Origin: Agrobacterium vitis
Lineage (GTDB): Bacteria > Pseudomonadota > Alphaproteobacteria > Rhizobiales > Rhizobiaceae
Assembly (NCBI RefSeq): GCF_013426735.1
Contig: NZ_AP023274.1
Coordinates: forward strand, 310,001 to 374,000
Length of the DNA: 64,000 bases
Direction of reading: 5' to 3'
Shown here: positions 34,292 through 43,206 of the stretch, in pieces
Numbering within the stretch: the stretch's first letter is position 1
Layout: every line of letters begins with the position of its first letter
Made by a program: the position numbers and the translations under genes
The notes under the pieces: generated by a model
Database searches by the model: none
Seen by the model: only the letters and a program-made list of their open reading frames with translations
What the model was told of the DNA's origin: nothing

Positions 34292-35607
34292 TGACCCATA
34301 TCAGCCCAACCCTCGAAAAGCTTCACGACAAGCTTGGCTCTTGCACGCGCTGCACCTTTTGCAAATGGGTCCCGGAAGTCCGCAGTCAGGATTTTGCGGA
34401 AATCTGTCCCAGCGTTCAGCACGGCAAATTCTTTTCGCATACGGCCGGTGGCAAGCTCATTGCGGCCTATGCACTTTTGCATAACCGTGTCGAATATACA
34501 CCTGACTTCATTCAGAATGTCTATTCCTGTTCCATGTGCGGCGGCTGCGATACCAGCTGCAAGACATTGCTTGCCGATTTCGTTGAGCCGCTCGATTCGC
34601 TCTATGCGCTGCGCCAGAAGGTGACGGCAGACGGGCATGCGCCAGAGCCGCTGCGCGAGATGTTGGCGCATCTGCGCACGCTGGGGAATGCAAGGGGTCT
34701 GCCCACCGCAATGCGCGTTGAATGGTTCGCTGGCCTGTCCCTGAAACAGACCAAAACCCATCAGGCACCCGTTCTCTTTCACGTTGGCGATGTGGCTTTC
34801 GACCGCGACGAATGGCCTTTCATCCGTCATATCGTCTCTGAGCTTCAGCGGCGCGATGTCGATTTCGTCATTGGCGGCGTGGACGAGCCGGATAGCGGTG
34901 GTCTTGCCTATGATATCGGCGACCAGAACCTCGCAGCCGATCTGGCACGGAAAACCGCAGAATGGCTCCGCAAGAGCGGGGCAGGCACGCTTATTGTTTA
35001 TAGCGATGATGCTTTCTCGGCTTTTCGCAATATTTATCCGCGCCTTGGTGTTTCCCTTGGCAACATCAAAGTCATCCATATCGCGCAGTGGCTGGCCGAA
35101 AACCCGCTCACCGTGGCCGCTGGCCAAAAGCGCGACACTGTCACCTATCACGATTCCTGCCGCCTTGGGCGGTTGGGCGAAGAGCGCCATCCGTGGGAGG
35201 GCGAGACGGTGATGGCCTATAATTCCATTCCGATGCGCGTGCCGGAAGGCGAGCTCTACCTTGGGGTCAATGGCATCTATGAAGAGCCTCGACAATTGCT
35301 GCGGGCTGTGGATGCCGAGATTGTGGAAATGGAGCGCATTCGGGAATTCGCCTTCTGCTGCGGTGCAGGCGGTGGTGGCAAACAGGCAAGCCCCGATTTT
35401 GCTCGCGCAGCTGCCCGCAACCGGCTTCAGGAAGCCGAGAGCACCGGGGCAGAGTTCCTCGTGACCAGTTGCACCGCGTGCAGCAGCCACATGAAAGAGG
35501 TGGCGCAGGAGGCGGGGTCTTCGGTCCGGGTCTATGGATTGGTTGAATATCTCCACGCCCGGCAGACCGCATCCGCCCCAGACGCATCCCATAAGGCTGG
35601 AGAATGA
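34291..35607 (+). CDS. (Fe-S)-binding protein with two CCG domains (GlcF/HdrD-like)
   Basis: The protein has 438 residues. The N-terminus has two cysteine clusters (CTRCTFCKWVPEVR and CSMCGGCDTSCK, [4Fe-4S] sites). The C-terminal cysteine-rich domain has TYHDSCRLGRLG, CCGAGGGGKQ and a following VTSCTACSSHM. This is the electron-transfer subunit layout of GlcF, LldE/LutA and heterodisulfide reductase HdrD-type proteins. It probably links the two FAD subunits to the quinone pool or to another acceptor at the membrane. It overlaps both neighbours (TAATG and ATGA). Confidence 0.88.
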   Translation: MTHISPTLEKLHDKLGSCTRCTFCKWVPEVRSQDFAEICPSVQHGKFFSHTAGGKLIAAYALLHNRVEYTPDFIQNVYSCSMCGGCDTSCKTLLADFVEPLDSLYALRQKVTADGHAPEPLREMLAHLRTLGNARGLPTAMRVEWFAGLSLKQTKTHQAPVLFHVGDVAFDRDEWPFIRHIVSELQRRDVDFVIGGVDEPDSGGLAYDIGDQNLAADLARKTAEWLRKSGAGTLIVYSDDAFSAFRNIYPRLGVSLGNIKVIHIAQWLAENPLTVAAGQKRDTVTYHDSCRLGRLGEERHPWEGETVMAYNSIPMRVPEGELYLGVNGIYEEPRQLLRAVDAEIVEMERIREFAFCCGAGGGGKQASPDFARAAARNRLQEAESTGAEFLVTSCTACSSHMKEVAQEAGSSVRVYGLVEYLHARQTASAPDASHKAGE

Positions 35608-37310
35608 CCATGGCTCACGATCGCAACGAAGTTTTGCAAGCGCTTCAATCCATTGTTGGGCAAGACAATGCCACCAATGATCCGAGCTTTATCGCCAGTT
35701 ACGCCTGGAATGGCGGTGTCGGCTCAATGCCGGGGCCAAAATTTCTTAAAAACTGGCCGATTGCCGTGGTTATGCCCAACTCCGCAGAGGATGTGGCAGC
35801 TATCATCAAATGCTGTCTTGCACGTGGGCTTTCCTTTCGTCCGTTAAGTTCCGGCAATGGTGGAACCTATCTCAGCGCCAGCGAAAATGTGGTGGTGATG
35901 GACCTTTGCCGTATGAACCGTCTGATCAAGATGGATGCCGCAAATCAGATGGCTGTTATCGAGCCTTACGTCACAGCAGGCCGGTTGCAAGCGGAAGCCA
36001 TGAAAGTGGGGCTCAACTGTCATATCGTTGGGGCGGGGCCGTCGCATTCGCCGCTGGCTTCGGCCACATCCTTTCTGGGGGTTGGAATTACCGGTGCCAG
36101 CACGGGGGCCAATTTCCGCAATATCCTGGGCATAGAATGGGTGACGCCACAGGGAGACATCGTTCGCATGGGGTCTCTTGGTGGCGATGATGACTGGTTC
36201 AGCGAGGAGGGGCCGGGGCCGGGCCTGCGCGGCATGATCCGCGGCCTGATTGGCGCAAATGGCGGTCTCGGCGTATTCACCCGTATTGGTTACAAGCTTT
36301 ATCCGTGGGCGGGGCCTAAGCATTTGAACCTCACCGGGCAAAGTCCGATGCGGGGCATGGCATTGGAACCAAACATGCGTCTGTTTCTGCCCGTCTGGGA
36401 TACGATTGAGCAGATGCGCGACGCCAGCTTTCGCCTGAACCGCACAGGCGTTGCCTTTGCGCTGCTGCGCATGCCACCAAACCACATCGGTTGGACGCTG
36501 ACGGCAACCAATGCCGAATATGCACGCCGCCGCGAAGCGGGCGACCTGCCGGAATGTGCGCGCCCGGAAAACAGATTTGGCTGGCAAATCCTGACCATCG
36601 GTCATTCTGCGGGGCACACGGCCTATCAGGAGAAGACGGTGCAGCACATCGTCGCGAGCACCGGCGGGCGGATGATTCCGATTGAACAGAAGGACAAGGA
36701 AGTGTTGCTGCGCACGCTGGTGACGTCGCTTTATGTCAGCCGCGTCTTCCGGGGTGCCGGTTCCGGCGGCACCAGCTTTGGGGTCATGGAGACCTTTAAC
36801 CTGCTGCCGGACGTGATCAAGGCCAGCGAGGATATTATGGCAAAAGATCGCATGCCCGGCCGCAATTTCGCAGCCGACGGCAAGGAAGGCTGCTGGGTCT
36901 GGCCAACCGAGAGCCGACAATTGTGGACGGAAAACATTCTGGCATCGCAGGCAGGGACCGTTAAAGGCATTGCTGCCGGTTGGAAGGGCTTCCTCAAACA
37001 CCTTGATATGGTGGACCGTAACCCAAGGCTCGGACTAATGGGCTTTATGGCGGGTCCATTGATCGAATTGTTCGGACCGCGCTACAGCAACGTTACCGCA
37101 TGGATGCGGCTTATTAAGCAGCGCGTTGATCCGGCGGGATTGGCCGACGCGACAGTGCATGTCAGCGCCAAACAGCTCCCCATTGCCAAGAGATGGCCGA
37201 CCCTGCAAAAAATCGCCTTCTCAAAAGCCGGTGCTCCGGTGCTGCATCTGGTCTGCCTGTTGCTGGGCGTGGTCAGTAAAAAGGAAAAGCTGCCGGATCG
37301 AAGAGGGTAA
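35604..37310 (+). CDS. second FAD-binding oxidase of the operon (GlcD-like)
   Basis: The protein has 568 residues. The FAD-binding domain has NWPIAVVMPNSAEDVAAIIKCCLARGLSFRPLSSGNGGTYLS, VVVMDLCRMNRLIKMDAANQMAVIEPYVTAGRLQ and GPSHSPLASATSFLGVGITGASTGANFRNILGIEWVTPQG. The long C-terminal part is unlike typical GlcD. The ATG at 35604 overlaps the Fe-S stop (ATGA). An ATG six bases on (35610) is better spaced from GGAG and is equally possible. Two different FAD oxidases around one CCG-type protein is the GlcD-GlcE-GlcF layout, but both differ enough from glycolate oxidase that another hydroxy acid, or an aromatic substrate, should be considered. Confidence 0.86.
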   Translation: MTMAHDRNEVLQALQSIVGQDNATNDPSFIASYAWNGGVGSMPGPKFLKNWPIAVVMPNSAEDVAAIIKCCLARGLSFRPLSSGNGGTYLSASENVVVMDLCRMNRLIKMDAANQMAVIEPYVTAGRLQAEAMKVGLNCHIVGAGPSHSPLASATSFLGVGITGASTGANFRNILGIEWVTPQGDIVRMGSLGGDDDWFSEEGPGPGLRGMIRGLIGANGGLGVFTRIGYKLYPWAGPKHLNLTGQSPMRGMALEPNMRLFLPVWDTIEQMRDASFRLNRTGVAFALLRMPPNHIGWTLTATNAEYARRREAGDLPECARPENRFGWQILTIGHSAGHTAYQEKTVQHIVASTGGRMIPIEQKDKEVLLRTLVTSLYVSRVFRGAGSGGTSFGVMETFNLLPDVIKASEDIMAKDRMPGRNFAADGKEGCWVWPTESRQLWTENILASQAGTVKGIAAGWKGFLKHLDMVDRNPRLGLMGFMAGPLIELFGPRYSNVTAWMRLIKQRVDPAGLADATVHVSAKQLPIAKRWPTLQKIAFSKAGAPVLHLVCLLLGVVSKKEKLPDRRG

Positions 37311-37317
37311 ATATCAA

Positions 37318-37349
37318 CGACAATCTTAGCGTCTGTCATCTGATTGTCG
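37318..37349 (+). terminator. weak inverted repeat after the FAD-oxidase operon
   Basis: CGACAATC (37318-37325) and GATTGTCG (37342-37349) form an 8-bp stem with a 16-base loop just after the operon stop. No T-tract follows, so termination is only possible. Confidence 0.3.
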
Positions 37350-37405
37350 AAGTTCCTTGCATGGCGTTTTGAGGCCCATATCGATGACATTCAACGCCGT
37401 TCAAG

Positions 37406-37828
37406 GTGCAGCTTTGCCAGGATATTCGAAACAGCGTGACTGGGCGGCGCGATGCGCAACGAACTTACGGCGTTTCAGCCAATCTCATTCAGTTGTGGCT
37501 GAGGCAGTTCGATCGCGGCGACCTCATCTTTCAGCTTGTTCAATCCTTTGCTGCTGAGTTGGAAACGCTGCGTGCCAATTTCAACGCAATGCTAAGCCAG
37601 TTTTCCGAGACTATGTGTGCTGTCTCTGATGCGGCAGGTACGATCGACAACGGCAGCCGAGAAGTCAGTGCGAGTGCTGACGACTTGTCCACTGAAGTCG
37701 CAATGGATCAGGATGCTGCGCAGATGGAGGGCATAGATGACGCCGGCATTATAGACCGCGCAGTGAACAATCTGGCTGGTCATCGCCATCTCTTCTTGGT
37801 TGAAGATATCGCGCGCGCGGCCTCTAAC
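37406..37828 (+). pseudogene. composite debris: transposase HTH fragment plus chemoreceptor fragment
   Basis: One open frame joins RDAQRTYGVSANLIQLWLRQFDRGDL (an HTH of OrfA/transposase type) to SFAAELETLRANFNAMLSQFSETMCAVSDAAGTIDNGSREVSASADDLS. The latter is the region between HAMP and signalling domain of methyl-accepting chemotaxis proteins. The remainder (EVAMDQDAAQMEG..) is not recognised. It is not a functional gene. It is bounded on the right by the IS481 element. Confidence 0.55.
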
Positions 37829-38864
37829 TGTTTAGTCCCGGCATTTGATGGATTGGATTTATGATGAATCTTTGCGGTTAGATTATCCATTGTTTGCAGA
37901 TGAATTCGTAGGGTGTGAGCCCTTGAGGGTCTTGAGACGACGAGCGAAGTTGTACGCCGTGCTGAAGCTTTGGAGATGGGTTCGGAGCTGTTCTTGGTCG
38001 TCGTAGTAGAAACGCTTGACGGTTGCGTCCTTTATCGTCCTGTTCATTCGCTCAACCTGCCCATTGGTCCATGGGTGCTTCACCTTGGTCAGACGATGCT
38101 CAATGCCGTTCTCGTCGCAGACGCGGTCGAAGATGTGATAGCCGGCGTCTTTATACCGCTCCTGATTGGTGAACTGGATGCCATTATCTGTGAAAACGGT
38201 GTGGATGCGGAAAGGGGCTGCCTTGATCAGATTGCGCAGGAATTGGGCTGCATTCATCTTTCCTGCCTTGGCATAGAGTTCCACAAAGGCGAATTTGGAT
38301 GTTCTATCAATGGCGACAAAGAGATAGAGTTTGCCCTCGGCCGTTTGCACCTCGGCAATATCGATGTGAAAGTAGCCCCCTCTCAGCGATGCGAAGCATC
38401 GCTTGCCGGGCAAGGGATGGGATAGTTTTTGACCTTCTTTTTTGGCTCTTTGTCGCCTCCCACATCCGGCAAACGGGAGAGGTCATGGCGTTGCAGGCAT
38501 CGATGTAAGGATGAGCGCGTCAGATGCGGGATTGTTGGCTGAAGAGCGTAGAGGCAATCATCGAGCGGAAGAAGCGTGTGCCTACGAAAGGCGACAATCA
38601 CGGCCTCCTCAAGGGAAAGAACCGTCGAGTGTGGGTCTTTCGGGCCGGTCGGAAGATCGGCCACCGATGTCCGTCTCCTCCATTTCGCCACCGTCTTCGG
38701 GTTGATCCCATAGCGCTTCGACAACGCCATCAGGCTCTTTTGACTATTTTGTATTGCTCGACGGATTGCCTCAGTCGTCCTAGCGCTTGCGTGTAGAAAT
38801 TGTCCCATAGTGCATCTCTCCAAGCATGGGAAAATAATACATCATTAAAGGCCGGGACTAAACA
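37829..38864 (-). mobile_element. IS481-family element (about 1036 bp)
   Basis: Near-perfect terminal inverted repeats starting TGTTTAGTCCCGGC occur at 37829 and, inverted, ending at 38864. One transposase frame lies on the minus strand. Flanking duplications were not clear, so the exact ends may shift by a few bases. Confidence 0.75.
37883..38808 (-). pseudogene. IS481-family transposase disrupted by a 38-bp palindromic insert
   Basis: The N-terminal part (38808-38416) has an HTH, ALSKRYGINPKTVAKWRRR, and the HTH_29-type region. The C-terminal part has the rve core GYFHIDIAEVQTAEGKLYLFVAIDRTSKFAFVEL (D), FTDNGIQFT (D) and KVKHPWTNGQVERMNRTIKDATVKRF (E). Between them, where homologues read straight from YPI to GYFHIDI, 38 extra bases (about 38378-38415) made of two small palindromes shift the frame. 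Without the insert the gene is a continuous 295-codon frame. Confidence 0.8.
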
Positions 38865-39069
38865 ATTAGCTCTGCAATACGCGCAAAATAGCGCATTTTT
38901 GTCACATCCAATGCCAAGGCTGGCTCCTGATATACAGGATTCATATATCAAATATCGTCAATATATTTCTTGGCATAACGCAAGCCTCTTAAAACGGAGG
39001 AGAAGGCGAAAGGGCTGGGGTTAACCTGCGCCGTTTCGCCTTATCGAACAAAGGTGTTTTGAGGTTGCT
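38865..39069. other. AT-rich region upstream of the RraA-like gene with candidate operator
   Basis: It holds TGATATA/TATATCA arms (38928-38950), a size and composition suitable for a GntR-type operator, and a GGCGAAA/TTTCGCC hairpin at about 39005-39041 just before the start codon of the RraA-like gene. It probably contains that gene's promoter. Confidence 0.35.
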
Positions 39070-39743
39070 ATGATCCACATTAAGAAAATTCCCGAGCGTC
39101 CAAGCCAGGAAGAGATTGATGCGATTGCGAAATTCTCGTCTGCGACCCTGCATGAGGCGCAAGGTCGGCGTGGTGCGCTTTCCTCCAGCATCAAGCCAGT
39201 TGATTACCGCATGAAGCTTTGCGGGCCTGCTTTCACGGTCAAGTCTGCGCCACGCGATAACATCATGCTGCAACTGGCGATCAATTATGCGCAACCGGGC
39301 GACATCATTGTGGTATCCGGCGGCGAATACGAGGAGGCGGGATCATTCGGTGATGTTCTGACCAATGCCTGCCTCGCCAAAGGAATTGGTGGCCTGGTGA
39401 CCGATAAAGGCGTGCGCGATACCTTGCAGCTTCGAGATCTTGGCTTTCCGGTATTTTCGCTCAGTGTTTGCATCAAGGGAACCGTGAAGGAGACCTTGAC
39501 CGCAGTGAACGACCCGATTGTCATTGCGGTGAGCCGGTTTACCCGGGCGACATTATCGTCGGTGATGCCGACGGTCTGGTGGTGGTCCGCCAACAGGAGG
39601 CGATGGATGTTGCCGCACTTGCCCAAGCCCGGGAAGACGCTGAAGCTGGCTATATTGCCGCTTATAAGGCGGGGAAGTCGGTCATTGAAGTCAGTAATCT
39701 TGAGCCCGTGCTGAGGGCTAAAGGATTTTTGGTCGAAGCGTGA
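39070..39743 (+). pseudogene. RraA/HMG-CHA aldolase family protein, single-base frameshift
   Basis: The first frame (39070 to about 39530) reads SATLHEAQGRRGALSSSIKPVDY, GPAFTVKSAPRDNIMLQLA, the GSFGDVLTNACLAKGIGGLVTDKGVRDTLQL active-site block (Arg-Asp pair) and GTVKETLTAVNDPIVIA. The second continues GEPVYPGDIIVGDADGLVVVRQQEAMDVA to the stop at 39743. Adding one base near 39529 gives a continuous 224-residue protein. Family members are 4-carboxy-4-hydroxy-2-oxoadipate aldolase/oxaloacetate decarboxylase or the RNase E inhibitor RraA. The sequence favours the aldolase. It could be a real mutation or a sequencing error. Confidence 0.85.
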
Positions 39744-39851
39744 ACGCTTGCTCCGGACATGGATTTGAAATTCCCTTAAAATCTAAGAGTCTGTCCGAAA
39801 AATCATCATTGGCGTGCGATCCGTCTGACGATGGTCACGGCGTAAAGATGT

Positions 39852-40018
39852 GAAACAGCACAGAAGGTTGACCTCGTTGAAAGGGCGATAGGCAGCTGAT
39901 TTTACTTGAAAAAATGCAAAAAAGTGGGGCATCATCGGCTCCGATCGTCACCCTACCCGATCTCTATTTCATTTCCAAAAATCACGACCTTACGGGACCA
40001 ATCATAGAGGGGGGCACC
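39852..40018 (+). repeat. dispersed repeat, copy A (167 bp)
   Basis: It aligns collinearly and in direct orientation with 45315-45479. Shared blocks include CTGAtTTTAC, GGGGC....CGGC.CCGATCG.CACCC and CCTTACGGG.C..ATCATAG followed by a G-run. By eye about two thirds of positions agree. It resembles an end of a mobile element but no transposase is attached. Together with copy B it brackets the sigma54 module. Confidence 0.6.
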
Positions 40019-40044
40019 AGCCAGGCTGGCGCCCCTTATGGGCT

Positions 40045-41847
40045 TTACGACAGATGATGCGGTCTGGTCATGCCATAGACGGGCGTATCGATACCGACCT
40101 GACGAGCTTTCAGCTGCAGTGACAGATATTGCGAATAGTGTCGTGACTGGTGCAGGTTGCCGCCGTGGAACCACAATGCGTCCTGTTGCGTCGGCTTCCA
40201 CATGTTGCGTTGTTCTCCTTCCCAGGGACCCGGGTCCTTGGTCGTATCGGAGCCGAGCCCCCAACATTTACCCACCTTGTCAGCGACGTCGCGCGAGATG
40301 AGATCGGCCGCCCAGCCGTTCATCGAGCCATAGCCGGTGGCATAGACCACGAGATCCGCTGGCAATTCCGTGCCATCCTTCAACACGACGGCGTTTTCCG
40401 TCAGATGCGACACGTCCACCCCTGACTTGAGCTTGATCGAGCCGTCAATCACCAGATCACAGGCGCCGACATCGATGTAATAGCCCGATCCACGCCGCAG
40501 ATATTTCATGAACAGGCCAGACTCGTCGTCGCCGAAGTCCAGCATGAAGCCAGCCTCTTTCAGCGCTTTATAAAAATCTGCGTCCTGTTCACGAATCCTG
40601 TTGTAAATCGGGATCTGAAACTCATGCATGATCCGGTAGGGCAGGGACGCAAAAATCAGGTCGGCCTTACGCGTGGTCATGCCGCCCTGCACTGCCCTCT
40701 CCGAATAGAGATCGCCGAGACCAATCTCCATCAGTGAACCCGATTTGACGATATGGGTGGATGACCGTTGCAGCATGGTGACATCGGCGCCGGCTTCCCA
40801 GAGCGCTGCGCAGATATCGTGGGCGGAATTGTTGGAGCCGATCACCACCACTCGTTTGCCGGCATAGGCATCAGGCCCCGGATGCTGCGAGGAATGCTGC
40901 TGTTCGCCCTTGAACACATCCTGACCGGGGAAATTCGGCACGTTGGCCTTGCCCGACATGCCCGTCGCCAGCACCAGCTGCTTTGGCTTGAGCACGACCT
41001 CCTTGCCGGCGCGTTGGACAATCACTGTCCATTCCTTTGTCACTTCATCGAATTGCGCCGACTTGCAGGTCGTGGAGCCCCAGTAGTTCAACTCCATGAC
41101 CTTGGTGTACATTTCCAGCCAGTCGCCCACCTTGTCCTTCGGGGTGAAGACGGGCCAGTTTTCCGGGAACGGAATGTAAGGCAGATGATCGTACCAGACG
41201 GGGTCGTGCAGGCAGAGCGACTTGTAGCGCTTGCGCCAGCTGTCGCCCGGGCGCTCGTTCTTCTCGATGATGATTGTCGGCACACCCAGCTGGCGAAGCC
41301 GTGCACCAAGTGCAATGCCTCCCTGGCCACCACCGATGATAACGACATAGGGTTGCACCGAATAGCCCAGTTCGGCGCTCTCGCTCTCGCGCTTTTCTTT
41401 CCAGGTCATGCGGTTACGGTCATGGCCGTGCTCGGCACCCATCGGGCGGCGGATGCCTTTCGGCTCTTCATGGCCCTTCAATTCGGTCATGGTGGTCAAG
41501 AGGGTCCAGATCCGCCCATCCTTCAGGCGGATATGTCCATAACCGCGTGCGACGCCCGTTTCGAACTCGAACCAGCCGTCAGTGATCCCACCAGCATCAG
41601 TGGCGGGCTCTTTCGGATCCTGCACGAAATTCGAGGGTGTGATGGCGGCAAGCTGGCTCTTCAGCATCTCTCGGATCTGCTCTTGACCCTCGAGTGTCTT
41701 AAGGTTCCAGGTGAATGTCACCAGATCGCGCCAATAGCAATCGGTCTGAAACAAGTTGATGGCGGCATCAATGTCGCCGCTCTCAAGCGCTTTGCCGAGC
41801 TTCGACAACGTCGCGTCTATCTTGGTGGCTGGGCTGATATCAAGCAT
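40045..41847 (-). CDS. SnoaL-like domain fused to flavin-containing monooxygenase
   Basis: The protein has 600 residues. Residues 1 to about 135 form a SnoaL/NTF2-like domain (LGKALESGDIDAAINLFQTDCYWRDLVTFTWNLKTLEG). The rest is an FMO/Baeyer-Villiger-like flavoprotein: the FAD loop VVIIGGGQGGIALGARLRQLGV, the GDSWRKRYKSLCLHDPVWYDHLPY region, the NADP loop VVVIGSNNSAHDICAALWEAGADVTML, and ADLVVYATGYGSMNGW. The ATG at 41847 has GGAGGAGAA upstream. It is the last gene of the sigma54 operon. The substrate is unknown. A ketone or hydroxyketone is plausible from the acetoin/butanediol-type neighbours. Confidence 0.88.
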   Translation of the reverse strand: MLDISPATKIDATLSKLGKALESGDIDAAINLFQTDCYWRDLVTFTWNLKTLEGQEQIREMLKSQLAAITPSNFVQDPKEPATDAGGITDGWFEFETGVARGYGHIRLKDGRIWTLLTTMTELKGHEEPKGIRRPMGAEHGHDRNRMTWKEKRESESAELGYSVQPYVVIIGGGQGGIALGARLRQLGVPTIIIEKNERPGDSWRKRYKSLCLHDPVWYDHLPYIPFPENWPVFTPKDKVGDWLEMYTKVMELNYWGSTTCKSAQFDEVTKEWTVIVQRAGKEVVLKPKQLVLATGMSGKANVPNFPGQDVFKGEQQHSSQHPGPDAYAGKRVVVIGSNNSAHDICAALWEAGADVTMLQRSSTHIVKSGSLMEIGLGDLYSERAVQGGMTTRKADLIFASLPYRIMHEFQIPIYNRIREQDADFYKALKEAGFMLDFGDDESGLFMKYLRRGSGYYIDVGACDLVIDGSIKLKSGVDVSHLTENAVVLKDGTELPADLVVYATGYGSMNGWAADLISRDVADKVGKCWGLGSDTTKDPGPWEGEQRNMWKPTQQDALWFHGGNLHQSRHYSQYLSLQLKARQVGIDTPVYGMTRPHHLS

Positions 41848-41968
41848 CGTGTTCTCCTCCATGGGTGCTTGTGTCTCGGCGAATGAAGCGCCCCTCCAGG
41901 CGCCCTACGAAGCGGCATGGCCTTGGCCTGCCGGGCTCCTCTCCCGGACCAGGCGGTGGCCGAGACGC

Positions 41969-43042
41969 CTATTTTGAAAGATCGATCAGAATCTTGAGTT
42001 GAGCTCCCGCCGGGTCGAGCAGGACGTCGAAGCCTTCCTTGACAGCTGTGTCGAGGGTGACGCGCTTGGTGACGATCTTCATTGCCGGCAGCTGACCGGA
42101 AGCAATCAGCCTGATGACCCGTGGCCAGTAGTGTGTCGGGTAGGCCCAGGATCCTTTGATTTCCAGATCTTTGAATGTCACCTGGAACCAGTCGATCGGA
42201 TTTTCATGCGGATGCAGGCCGGTCTGGACCACGACGCCCTGTTTGCGCACGGCGTCGACGCAGGCCTTCAGCGCATGTTCGTTGCCTACGCATTCGATGG
42301 CGACATCGCAGCCGACGTTGCCTTCCATTTGCAAGCGAACGACATCACCGACATTGTCGCGCTGCGGGTTGATCGTGATGACATCGGGCAACACCCCTTT
42401 CGCCAGCGCGAGCCTGGAGTCATTGAGATCAGACACAAAAAGCTGGGTGGCGCCCGCCGCGCGCGCGGCGAGCAGTGTCAGCATGCCGATGGGACCAGCG
42501 CCCGTCACGAGGACGCTTGTGCCAGCGGTTACGCCGCCGCGATCGCAGGCATAGACAGCAACCGCCGTTGGCTCGACCAGGGCTGCCTCTTCATCGCTCA
42601 TCTCCTCCGGGATTTTCTGGACATTGTAGTCGTTGACGAGCGCTGCTTCGGCCATGCCGCCGCCATCCCAGCTCAAGCCCACCAGCGCTAATTGTGTGCT
42701 TAAGTGGAAAAGGCCGCGATCGGCGAAATAGTCGCCGGACCTTGGCATAACGAGGGGCTGGATGGATACGCGGTCGCCAACAACGACGGACGTAACGCCC
42801 TCGCCAATCGCCTCGACGATACCGCCGAATTCATGGCCGAGCACTTGCGGACCATGGGCGCCGGTGAAGGGGTGCGGCTCGGTCGGGATGAAGATCGGGC
42901 CGTAGCTGTATTCGTGAAGATCCGTGCCGCAAATCCCGACGAAGCGATTACGGACCAGAACCTGACCTGGTCCCGGTCTCTTCGGCTCGGCAATGTCGTC
43001 CAGTCGCAAATCCTTGGCTGCATGAAATCTAAGCGCGCGCAT
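41969..43042 (-). CDS. Zn-dependent alcohol dehydrogenase, (R,R)-butanediol dehydrogenase-like
   Basis: The protein has 357 residues of the MDR superfamily: GICGTDLHEY (catalytic Zn Cys), GHEFGGIVEAIGEGV (GHE motif), no obvious four-cysteine structural zinc lobe, EPTAVAVYACDRGGV, and the NAD loop VLVTGAGPIGMLTLLAARAAGA. The closest functional group by motif is 2,3-butanediol/sorbitol-type dehydrogenases. The ATG at 43042 follows AGGGAGGAAA. A sigma54 promoter (43079-43094) lies directly upstream, so it is the first gene expressed under the AcoR-like activator. Confidence 0.9.
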   Translation of the reverse strand: MRALRFHAAKDLRLDDIAEPKRPGPGQVLVRNRFVGICGTDLHEYSYGPIFIPTEPHPFTGAHGPQVLGHEFGGIVEAIGEGVTSVVVGDRVSIQPLVMPRSGDYFADRGLFHLSTQLALVGLSWDGGGMAEAALVNDYNVQKIPEEMSDEEAALVEPTAVAVYACDRGGVTAGTSVLVTGAGPIGMLTLLAARAAGATQLFVSDLNDSRLALAKGVLPDVITINPQRDNVGDVVRLQMEGNVGCDVAIECVGNEHALKACVDAVRKQGVVVQTGLHPHENPIDWFQVTFKDLEIKGSWAYPTHYWPRVIRLIASGQLPAMKIVTKRVTLDTAVKEGFDVLLDPAGAQLKILIDLSK

Positions 43043-43078
43043 GTTTCCTCCCTTGGCTGCTGTCGATGCCAAGAGAAG

Positions 43079-43094
43079 AGCAATGCCCGTGCCA
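43079..43094 (-). promoter_or_regulatory. sigma54 (-24/-12) promoter
   Basis: The minus strand reads TGGCACGGGCATTGCT, an exact TGGCACG-N4-TTGCW match. It lies 37 bases upstream of the alcohol dehydrogenase ATG and downstream of the gene for a sigma54 activator. Confidence 0.9.
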
Positions 43095-43157
43095 GTGGCT
43101 CCTGGCAGGGCGAAGGACTGGAATTACTCAGTTTTCGAGACGGGGCAGGTTTTGCTA

Positions 43158-43196
43158 CGCCACAGCTGTGGCGCGACAGGTGTGGCGTATGCCACA
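43158..43196. promoter_or_regulatory. two palindromes, upstream activator sites
   Basis: CGCCACAGCTGTGGCG (43158-43173) and TGTGGC-GTAT-GCCACA (43181-43196) share TGTGGC/GCCACA half-sites and lie about 65-115 bases upstream of the sigma54 promoter. That is the usual distance for enhancer-binding protein sites. They are the likely binding sites of the AcoR-like protein. Confidence 0.75.
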
Positions 43197-43206
43197 GTCT
43201 GGATGC

